This document shows positions 19,548 to 26,582 of a stretch of 64,000 nt of DNA, piece by piece. Source of the DNA: an uncultured Sphingomonadaceae bacterium (GTDB lineage: Bacteria; Pseudomonadota; Alphaproteobacteria; Sphingomonadales; Sphingomonadaceae); contig CANMWO010000003.1 of assembly GCA_947501695.1 (NCBI GenBank), positions 583,001 to 647,000 of the forward strand. Reading direction: 5' to 3'. The position numbers were made by a program, and so were the translations under genes. Numbering within the stretch: position 1 is the first letter of the stretch; every line of letters starts with the position of its first letter. The notes beneath the pieces are model-generated. The model saw nothing but the letters and a program-made list of their open reading frames with translations, made no database searches and was not told the DNA's origin.

Positions 19548-19958
19548 ATGAAAATGTTAAAAGATGTTTCCGTTGGTGGCGGTTTGAGGGACTTGTTCAC
19601 CCTATTACGGCGGAGTCCCAGGGAACAAGCGCTTCCCCTTTTTCTGGCTTTTCTCTGTTCGGGGTTCACATTTTTCCTGTTCATCATTGATCCGAAGATC
19701 AATACCGATACACCGAAAAAACAAGAAATTACCTATGTCGAAAACTGGTCGCTAGACCGCACGGACGAAGATATATTGGCTGATCGCTGGTATGTCCAAT
19801 GCCTGAAAGACAAGCGGGACGAGAAACGGCGCGAAGCTATGAAATCCTTGGGACGGATGTCGGGTATGGATGTCGACGAAATTGAGCGTCAAGCCAAGGC
19901 AGATCGCTTAGCGCGAGGTGATATTGAAGTAGAGCGGCCAGCTGGCGTAACATGCTGA
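19548..19958 (+). CDS. Conserved-looking small single-pass membrane protein upstream of ribD
   Basis: 136 residues from ATG 19548. One membrane segment (about 27-46) is followed by a highly charged, mostly helical tail (WSLDRTDEDILADRW, KDKRDEKRREAMK). No known domain recognised. The ORF track start (19455) would read through a hairpin and is unlikely. The stop overlaps the ribD start by 7 bases, so the two are translationally coupled, but a riboflavin link is not shown by the sequence. No strong ribosome site is visible, so the start is uncertain (19554 is also possible). Confidence 0.6.
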   Translation: MKMLKDVSVGGGLRDLFTLLRRSPREQALPLFLAFLCSGFTFFLFIIDPKINTDTPKKQEITYVENWSLDRTDEDILADRWYVQCLKDKRDEKRREAMKSLGRMSGMDVDEIERQAKADRLARGDIEVERPAGVTC

Positions 19959-20929
19959 AAGGCAATGCAGATGCGCGCTATATGGCCGCAGCCATCGCTT
20001 TGTCCGAACGCGGACGCGGCCGAACTGGCGACAATCCCAATGTTGGTTGCATCATCGTCAAAAATAATATGATTATCGGACGCGGCTGGACCCAGCCCGG
20101 CGGACGCCCCCATGCTGAAGCCATGGCCCTGGCGCAAGCAGGCAAGGCTGCCAAAGGGGCCGATATGTTCGTGACGATGGAGCCTTGCGCTCATCAGAGC
20201 AAACGGGGCCCGACCTGTGCTGATTTGGTGAAGGAAGCAGCCCCGGCGCGAGTAATTGTTGCGACGCTGGATGTGGACGAGCGAACCCGACGGCAAGGAA
20301 TCGACCGGCTTGGCGGGGCTGGAATCTCCGTATCAGTAGGTATTCTCGAACAGCAGGCGCGGCGCACGATGGCGGGATTTTTTACCCGCATGGAAAAACA
20401 GCGCCCCCATGTCACCCTCAAACTCGCCTTGTCGCTGGATGGGTGTATCGCAATGGCCGATGGCGCCAGCAAATGGATCACCGGTGCCCGCGCCCGCGCG
20501 CATGCGCATCTCGAGCGGGCTCGCTGTGATGCGATCTTGGTCGGTTCTGGAACAGTGGCGGCGGATAGTCCTAGCCTCGACGTTCGCCTGTCCGGTCTGG
20601 AGGATCGTTCGCCGAAACCGGTAGTTCTCGGCAAAGCGGAGATTGCAGAGCATTGGACCGAAATTTCAGAACCCGCGGCCATTGGTGGACTGGACGAAAC
20701 AAATTGGCTGTTGGTTGAGGGTGGAGCAGCGACAGCGGCATCTTTCCTGAAAGCTGATCTGGTTGATCGCTTGCTACTCTACCGTGCGCCAATCATCATT
20801 GGTGGCGGTTTGCCCGGCATTGGCGATATCGGTCTAGGCAGTCTTGACGTCGCCCATGGCCAATGGAACCGGCAGGATCGCCGTGACCTCGGTCAGGATA
20901 TACTTGAGATATACGAACGCGCCGCCTAA
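19952..20929 (+). CDS. ribD: Bifunctional riboflavin biosynthesis deaminase/reductase
   Basis: 325 residues. The N-terminal cytidine-deaminase-like domain carries the zinc site HAE (54-56) plus PC...C (Cys79, Cys89). The C-terminal reductase domain begins around LKLALSLDGCIA. Together they convert the pyrimidine product of GTP cyclohydrolase II to the ribitylamino form. It is followed 45 bases later by riboflavin synthase, but ribBA and ribH are outside the visible cluster. No FMN riboswitch signature is seen upstream. Confidence 0.94.
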   Translation: MLKGNADARYMAAAIALSERGRGRTGDNPNVGCIIVKNNMIIGRGWTQPGGRPHAEAMALAQAGKAAKGADMFVTMEPCAHQSKRGPTCADLVKEAAPARVIVATLDVDERTRRQGIDRLGGAGISVSVGILEQQARRTMAGFFTRMEKQRPHVTLKLALSLDGCIAMADGASKWITGARARAHAHLERARCDAILVGSGTVAADSPSLDVRLSGLEDRSPKPVVLGKAEIAEHWTEISEPAAIGGLDETNWLLVEGGAATAASFLKADLVDRLLLYRAPIIIGGGLPGIGDIGLGSLDVAHGQWNRQDRRDLGQDILEIYERAA

Positions 20930-20973
20930 GTTCGGGGCCTAAGTATTACACCCAAACTTCATAAAGGCTTCCC

Positions 20974-21588
20974 ATGTTTACAGGCATAGTTTCCGATATC
21001 GGCACGATTACCAAGGTGGAAGAGCGGGGCGACCTGCGGCTGACCATATCCTGCCAGTATGATATGGGCGGCGTGGACATTGGCGCGTCCATCGCTTGTT
21101 CCGGTGCGTGCTTGACGGTTGTTGATAAAGGGCCAGGCTGGTTTGCGATCGATATCTCGGCGGAAAGCATATCGAAAACCGCGAAAGCCATGTGGTCAGA
21201 GGGGCGCAAACTCAATCTCGAACGTGCGCTGAAGGTTGGTGATGAATTGGGTGGCCATATTGTCACTGGCCATGTTGATGCTGTGGGCGAAGTCGTATCG
21301 ATCGAAAAAGAAGGCGATTCGCATCCGATCCGTATTCACGCGCCCGCCGAAATCGCGGCCTATCTGGCTCCCAAAGGGTCGATTACGGTCGATGGTATCT
21401 CGCTGACTGTTAATACGGTCGATGATCAAGCGGATGGGAGCACAATTTTTGGCCTGAACATCATTCCGCATACAGCCAGCGTCACAACCTTTGCCGACTT
21501 GAAAGCCGGCGATCAGGTCAATCTGGAGATTGATATATTGGCGCGCTATCTGTCACGAATGGAAAAATTGCGCGCCGCTACGGCTTAA
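20974..21588 (+). CDS. ribE: Riboflavin synthase alpha chain
   Basis: 204 residues, two tandem lumazine-binding beta-barrel repeats: the first from MFTGIVSDIGTI (about 1-95) and the second from GHIVTGHVDAVGEV (about 96-190), a hallmark of the enzyme. It dismutates two 6,7-dimethyl-8-ribityllumazine to riboflavin. AAAGG-type ribosome site before ATG. Same direction as ribD and probably co-transcribed; convergent with the DUF1134 gene, 7 bases apart. Confidence 0.95.
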   Translation: MFTGIVSDIGTITKVEERGDLRLTISCQYDMGGVDIGASIACSGACLTVVDKGPGWFAIDISAESISKTAKAMWSEGRKLNLERALKVGDELGGHIVTGHVDAVGEVVSIEKEGDSHPIRIHAPAEIAAYLAPKGSITVDGISLTVNTVDDQADGSTIFGLNIIPHTASVTTFADLKAGDQVNLEIDILARYLSRMEKLRAATA

Positions 21589-21595
21589 ACTCGCC

Positions 21596-22486
21596 TTAAA
21601 ACGGCAACCATCTCTGCTTCTTGCTGAACTTCATATAGCCAACATTCGCACCTAGCCGCAGTCCCGCACCCAGTCGCACCGGGATCAATACTTTGTCGCC
21701 GCTGCGCAGGTAGCTCACATGAAAGCCGCCGATAAAATAGGCCGCGCCTTCGCCCGCAGGAAAGCGCTGATATAGGTCTTCGGTATCATAGAGATTGTAA
21801 ACAAGCACAAAGCTATTCGCTGCATTGCCGCCGACATCAAAGCCGATCGAGGGGCCAGTCCAATAGACTGGCTTTTCGCCCTCTATCTTGTGGTGCAATT
21901 TGCCAGAACCGTAGCGCAAGCCGACGACAAAGGCGCCAGAGGCTTCGCGTCCAGCAATATAGGCATTGGGGCGGCCTTGTTTTTTCAAAATATCTTCAAT
22001 AACGCCGGCTAGGCCTTTAGCGCCTTTGCCAAACACGCCTTCTGCTGCGCCGATCAGATCGTCGTCTTGATATGTTGTCGCATCATCAACATTGGCAATC
22101 ACATTGCCGTTTTCCACATTGCCGTTTTCGCCGACACCATTTTGATTGTAGCTATTCTCGCTCACAGTATCATCATAGTTGGTGCCATTGTCGACTTGAT
22201 CAGGCTGGACGAGATCGCCGTCTATGTTGTTGTTTACCGTGGTATCCTGCTCTGGAGCAGGGGCTTCGAAATTTCCGTCATAGTCGGGATTATCGAGATC
22301 GGCGTCGATCGCATCATTGGGATCAATCGTCTGGACCTGCGCAAAAGCAGGAGCCATGGTCTGCGAACAGGCCAATGCAGCTACGGCGAATAGGCCAAGC
22401 AGCTTTCTGCCGCCAAGCAACCTCATACCGAGAGTCTCACGGGTAATTTTTTTCACAGACATTTCCTTTGGACACGACTTAAACAT
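21596..22486 (-). CDS. DUF1134 (EipA-like) envelope protein with Asn/Asp-rich linker
   Basis: About 296 residues: a signal peptide (hydrophobic LLGLFAVAALAC, ending near AFA), a low-complexity Asp/Asn/Gly-rich linker of about 100 residues, and the C-terminal DUF1134 domain (GAEGVFGKGAKGLAGVIE-type start, then PSIGFDVGGNAANSFVLVYN and GGFHVSYLRSG). DUF1134 includes EipA, a periplasmic protein required for envelope integrity in Brucella. ATG 22486 is chosen because GGAAGGAA precedes it at good spacing; the track start at 22546 is less supported, and 22462 is another option. Confidence 0.8.
   Translation of the reverse strand: MFKSCPKEMSVKKITRETLGMRLLGGRKLLGLFAVAALACSQTMAPAFAQVQTIDPNDAIDADLDNPDYDGNFEAPAPEQDTTVNNNIDGDLVQPDQVDNGTNYDDTVSENSYNQNGVGENGNVENGNVIANVDDATTYQDDDLIGAAEGVFGKGAKGLAGVIEDILKKQGRPNAYIAGREASGAFVVGLRYGSGKLHHKIEGEKPVYWTGPSIGFDVGGNAANSFVLVYNLYDTEDLYQRFPAGEGAAYFIGGFHVSYLRSGDKVLIPVRLGAGLRLGANVGYMKFSKKQRWLPF
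22103..22132. repeat. 15-bp tandem repeat inside the DUF1134 gene
   Basis: Two adjacent copies of ATTGCCGTTTTCCAC / ATTGCCGTTTTCGCC (two mismatches). On the coding strand they give ENGNV-ENGNV in the low-complexity linker. The period is a multiple of three, so copy changes would alter linker length without frameshift. Confidence 0.75.
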
Positions 22487-22697
22487 GGGTAAATTCCTTC
22501 CCATACCAGCCGCTTTCGACAATGGCGTTTCGCGATGACTAGGCAATGAACGGACGATGACCCGAGTCGAATTTACGACCTATTGAGTGTTTTTGCATGG
22601 TTATGGTAAGAATTATTAGTCAGCATACCCTTTGCAGGCTTGTTTCAGTGGCTATTTTTGCCCGACAAGCTCAATCGTTGCAGAGGTCGCCACTTTA

Positions 22698-22729
22698 CCC
22701 ATTGCAGGCAGTGCAATGGGCCGTTATAG
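22698..22729 (+). promoter_or_regulatory. Probable tRNA-Ser promoter overlapped by a palindrome
   Basis: TTGCAG (22702-22707) and TTATAG (22724-22729) are spaced 16 bases apart, a good sigma-70-like pair placed about 28 bases before the mature tRNA start. A perfect 9+9 inverted repeat, CCCATTGCA/TGCAATGGG with a 5-base spacer (22698-22720), covers the -35 element and spacer. Confidence 0.5.
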
Positions 22730-22757
22730 CGCTGGACCTTGGCCAAGCCAGTCATGA

Positions 22758-22849
22758 GGACACGTGGGTGAGCGGCTGAAACCACCTCCCTGCTAAGGAG
22801 GCAAGGGCCTCACGGTCCTTCGAGGGTTCGAATCCCTCCGTGTCCTCCA
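22758..22849 (+). tRNA. tRNA-Ser(GCT)
   Basis: 92 bases including encoded CCA. Acceptor stem GGACACG/CGTGTCC, anticodon stem CCTCC/GGAGG with loop CTGCTAA giving anticodon GCT (22792-22794), a long class II variable arm (AAGGGCC paired with GGTCCTT) and T arm GAGGG-TTCGAAT-CCCTC. It reads AGC/AGU codons. The base before CCA (position 73) is T, where bacterial tRNA-Ser normally has G. An integrase remnant follows directly, so its 3' end is the likely integration site of a former island. Confidence 0.95.
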
Positions 22850-23004
22850 TTTATATTATTTCAGAAAGTCTTATATTGTCTCTTAAGGCAATGATTTTGC
22901 TTGATTTTCTGGCTTATGTGATTTTCATGCATTCTTATAATGTTTCATAGAATCCCACAATAATTGTTGGGTAAATTGTGGGGCAAATATGGATAGATGA
23001 TGAA

Positions 23005-23739
23005 ATGGGGAAGCCGACTGCACCAAAAATTCGAGATCTGAAAGAGCCAGGTAACTATGGCGACGGTGATGGATTATTTTTGAGAATAGGAGGTTCTGGC
23101 AAAGGATATTGGATTATTCGCTGCCAGATTAACGGACGGCGTCGTGATATTGGCCTTGGCCCACTCAGTCTTATGTCATTGGCCGAAGCTCGCGAGGCAG
23201 CCTATCTGATTCGAAAGGACATCCACAACGGCCTTGATCCGATTGCCGAGCGCAAAAAGGAAAAGCTGGTCATCCCGTCCTTCAGGGACGCTGCGAAACA
23301 GGTTCATGCGGAATACCGTTTGGCGTGGAAGAGTGGCAAGCACCAAAAGCAATGGATAACGACACTCGAAAAACATGTTTTTCCCAAAATTAGCAATCGG
23401 CTAGTCGATGATATTGAAGGACCAGTGATACGGAATGTACTGGCCTCGATATGGCTAACAAAACCGGAAACAGCGCGAAGGGTAAAACAGCGGATCGGAG
23501 TAGTCTTAGGTTGGGCCTATGCAAATGGTTTGCGTGCTTCTGAAGCACCGCTCCGTTCGGTGGGGCGCGGTTTGCCGAAACATCCTAAAAAGCATAATCA
23601 TATTGCAGCAACACCTTATGAGTACTTACCAGAGTTGCTAAAACATCTACACACCAAGGAAAACGTGAGCCGCCTGGCACTGGAGTTCCTGATTCCGACT
23701 GCCACTCGTTCTGGTGAAGTTCGCTCTGTCCATCTTTGA
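23005..23739 (+). pseudogene. Truncated P4-type tyrosine integrase
   Basis: 244 codons remain of about 400. The N-terminal DUF4102-like arm-binding domain (KIRDLKEPGNYGDGDGLFLRI, GPLSLMSLAEAREAA) and core-binding region are intact, and the first catalytic arginine region (PTATRSGEVR) is reached, but the frame ends there; the H-x-x-R and tyrosine motifs are absent and do not appear in the other frames of the following bases. It therefore cannot recombine. It sits 155 bases after tRNA-Ser, the classical place for such integrases. The track start at 22978 (GTG) is less natural than ATG 23005. Confidence 0.85.
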
Positions 23740-24270
23740 AAGAGCATCTCGTTGCCAACGAAACTGATAAGAGTGACTGGGTGTTTTTATAGGATTCTTC
23801 CTTTCGAAGCTATTTGTTTTGTCCAAGCCACCATCTTTTTACAAAGCCCTCAAAGGTCTGGCTAAGGATTTGGCTGCGCCGAACATTATGTAAGGGAAGC
23901 CTCGGTAGTCAATGGCGAACAAGGAGGAGGGGGGGGGCAGGCTAACACAGGACTGCTGAGGCGAGCGGTTGCTGTTCAGGCACCATCCTGACAGCAGTGG
24001 ATTTATGTCAATGAAGCGGATGATTCTTTGGACGATCAAGAAGAAGCCAACGATTAGAACAAAGCAGAAAATTATCTAGATTGATCTGTCTATTACACTT
24101 GGATGCGCGAGGCTTCGATGATTTCAACTCTGGACGTATTTGGATATAGCCTTGTAAGGTTAAAACCCAAGCGCTAAAGACCTCGGAATTCGTAACTAAA
24201 CTTAACGTATCAGCGGCTTCCTAACCACAAGGCTGACGCTTAATCTTTTTATCGAAAACAAACAGCAAGT
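23740..24270. other. Non-coding 530-base stretch after the integrase remnant
   Basis: No convincing gene. The only ORF (23839-24039, minus) has no recognisable sequence. The stretch contains a run of nine G (23929-23937). It probably holds the promoter of the first polysaccharide gene at 24271 and debris from the deletion that truncated the integrase. I did not find a second copy of the tRNA 3' end here. Confidence 0.6.
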
Positions 24271-25728
24271 ATGCAAGGTATGAAACCCTCCAAAAGAACG
24301 CTGGGCACAATCGCAGCTAAGTTAACTGCACCAGAAACGCGTTTCTATGCGTTTGTCGCTTTCTTTATGATTGTGTTTTTTACCGGCGGCGGTTCGCGGG
24401 ATGATATTCAATCGTTGCTCCTGTTGCGACCATTCACGATTCTGTTTTGCGCTTATGCGCTGACCGTAAAGGCCACTGAACAATGGAAAGGGCGGACGTA
24501 TCCGCTCTTTATTGCAGGCGCTTTGTTGGTGCTAATGATTCTTCAACTGATACCTCTGCCACCTTCTATCTGGATTGCAATGCCAGGCCGCCAGATATTT
24601 GCTGACATTGCCAATATCGCTGGGATTGAGCAGCCATGGCGACCTCTAACCTTGTCGCCGTCGAGAACGCTGAATAGCTTGTTCTCCCTTGCAGTGCCGA
24701 TTGCCGCGATGATGCTCTATCTTAATCTTGACCGCGAGTATCGTAAACGGGCTGTGCCCTTAATTGTTATACTCTGCGCGATCAGTGCGCTGTGGGCAAT
24801 TCTTCAAATCGTCGGCCCTGCTCGCGGCCCTTTATATATTTATCGGATAACCAATTTCGGCACCGGAGTAGGTCTTTTTGCGAACCGCAATCATCAGGCA
24901 GTGGTGCTAACCGCTGGTATTGTAATGCTAGGTTGGTACGCGGCTTCATTGAAACCTCGCGTCAAGCAAGCGACATTGAAATTTTACGGGAGTATGGCTA
25001 CTATTCTCGTTTTTGTCCCACTGATTTTTTTGACCGGTTCGCGGGCCGGATTGCTTCTAATGGTGCCAGCTCTAATTCTGGCTTTGTTTTTCATATACGT
25101 CGGAGACTATAATGCGGATCGCTTCCATCGAAGAGATAGGCCCCACCGTCGTAAAACCAATTTATTTTCTCGTCGCGGATTGATCTTAGTTATTAGCTTG
25201 GTCGTAATCACAGGGATTGCTGTCTCGTCGGTCCTGCTTTCACGTTCACTGGCGTTTGACCGGCTTTTAGATGTTAATAAAGTCGATGAACTGCGTTTGC
25301 AGCTTTTGCCAACATTGTTCGCAATGTTGAAAGACTATTTTCCGTGGGGAAGCGGGTTCGGTTCATTCGAGCATGTCTATAAGATTTATGAACCGCTGAA
25401 TCTCCTGAACTTAAGTTATTTGAACCAAGCTCATAATGACTGGCTGCAATTTCTTATCGAGGGTGGCGTTTCGGCTCTTTTGATTGCGATCTGTGCTTTT
25501 CTTTGGTTTGCGTTTCATTTATTTCGACTAGCTAAAAATTGGCGTGGTTCCGGCCAGTCTAAATATCGCGCACTAATGTGCGCTATGGTGATATTGTTTT
25601 TTCTGGCAGCCAGTATTGGCGACTATCCTCTGCGCGTGCCTTCAATAATGGCAATATTTGCGGTTTTGATCTCAGTTTTCAATGACAGTGTTCGTTCTGT
25701 TCAGCGACACGACATTAATCAGCTTTAA
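24271..25728 (+). CDS. O-antigen ligase/polymerase family membrane protein (Wzy_C-like)
   Basis: 485 residues with about 10-12 membrane segments. The Wzy_C-type region includes GLFANRNHQAV, LTGSRAGLLLM and LNQAHNDWLQFLIEGG; the last is the periplasmic loop with the histidine conserved in O-antigen ligases and related polymerases. It is the first gene of a same-strand series with wza- and wzc-like genes. Since a second Wzy-like gene lies at 37737, this one may polymerise or ligate the polymer; sequence alone does not decide. Start could also be 24280. Confidence 0.8.
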   Translation: MQGMKPSKRTLGTIAAKLTAPETRFYAFVAFFMIVFFTGGGSRDDIQSLLLLRPFTILFCAYALTVKATEQWKGRTYPLFIAGALLVLMILQLIPLPPSIWIAMPGRQIFADIANIAGIEQPWRPLTLSPSRTLNSLFSLAVPIAAMMLYLNLDREYRKRAVPLIVILCAISALWAILQIVGPARGPLYIYRITNFGTGVGLFANRNHQAVVLTAGIVMLGWYAASLKPRVKQATLKFYGSMATILVFVPLIFLTGSRAGLLLMVPALILALFFIYVGDYNADRFHRRDRPHRRKTNLFSRRGLILVISLVVITGIAVSSVLLSRSLAFDRLLDVNKVDELRLQLLPTLFAMLKDYFPWGSGFGSFEHVYKIYEPLNLLNLSYLNQAHNDWLQFLIEGGVSALLIAICAFLWFAFHLFRLAKNWRGSGQSKYRALMCAMVILFFLAASIGDYPLRVPSIMAIFAVLISVFNDSVRSVQRHDINQL

Positions 25729-25835
25729 AGCGAATCAGCAAATCGCTTTCAAAATCAGCATTTTCTGTAGTGAACGGTTTACGTGTGAAATCGCTTAGTC
25801 TAACGGAGATCAATAATGATGGATTATATTTTACA

Positions 25836-26546
25836 ATGATAAAGCTATGTTCGCTGTTGTTTATATTGCTTCTCCTGCCATCTTGTGCAGGACAGACTGT
25901 TTTGGGAGGGGGGAGCGATGTTTCCGTGGTCTCTACTGCGGGCCTGCCGGAGCCGACACGTGGTGATCTGCTGAGTTCCAATCGTCCTTATTTGATTGGT
26001 CCTTTCGATAAGCTGAAGATCGATGTTTTTGGTATCGAAGATTTAAGCAAGGAAGTGCAGATTGACGCAAGCGGGCGTTTGTCGTTTCCTTTGATCGGTG
26101 TCGTCGAGGCTTCCGGCTTAACGCCGGGGGAGCTTGCCGATGAAATTGAAGGCCGCCTTCAGGGGCGCTATGTCCGTAATCCTGAAGTGACTGTTAATCT
26201 GGAAGAGACCGTTAGTCAGGTGATTACGGTCGATGGGCAAGTTGACAAGCCAGGACTTTATCCGGTTATCGGACGAATGACGCTGATGCGAGCGGTCGCC
26301 ACTGCCGGCGGTACTGGGGAATTTGCCAAATTAGATGATGTTGTAATTTTCCGAACTGTAGATGGTAAGCAACTTGCGGGCCTGTATAATCTCAAAGCCA
26401 TAAGGCGAGGGAACTACGGTGATCCGGAAGTATTTGCTAATGATGTTATCGTCGTTGGCGATTCTCAGGCTAGGCGTTTGTTCAAGACTATTATTGAGGC
26501 GTCGCCACTCATTACTACGCCTCTGATTATCTTGTTCAGACGATAA
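25836..26546 (+). CDS. Outer-membrane polysaccharide export lipoprotein (Wza family)
   Basis: 236 residues from ATG 25836. A lipoprotein signal peptide ends in the lipobox LPSC (Cys17), followed by a Poly_export domain (about 45-125, with LIGPFDKLKIDVFG) and an SLBB domain (about 130-190, ITVDGQVDKPGLYPV). It should form the outer-membrane channel that works with the Wzc-like protein downstream. The track start at 25770 would place 22 residues before the signal peptide, so the internal ATG is preferred. Shorter than E. coli Wza (about 380), as is common in alphaproteobacteria. Confidence 0.88.
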   Translation: MIKLCSLLFILLLLPSCAGQTVLGGGSDVSVVSTAGLPEPTRGDLLSSNRPYLIGPFDKLKIDVFGIEDLSKEVQIDASGRLSFPLIGVVEASGLTPGELADEIEGRLQGRYVRNPEVTVNLEETVSQVITVDGQVDKPGLYPVIGRMTLMRAVATAGGTGEFAKLDDVVIFRTVDGKQLAGLYNLKAIRRGNYGDPEVFANDVIVVGDSQARRLFKTIIEASPLITTPLIILFRR

Positions 26547-26582
26547 TACACCTTAATGATGCTGCTAGGTTTTGAGATTTAA

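Noticed and set aside
20930-20973. FMN riboswitch before riboflavin synthase
   Set aside because: The gap is only about 44 bases and has none of the conserved RFN-element stems.
23839-24039. 66-codon ORF after the integrase remnant, considered as insertion-sequence debris
   Set aside because: No transposase motif, no terminal inverted repeats and no target duplication visible.
22850-24270. Second copy of the tRNA-Ser 3' end as attachment site
   Set aside because: No stretch matching the T arm or acceptor end was found here or, by eye, elsewhere in the window.
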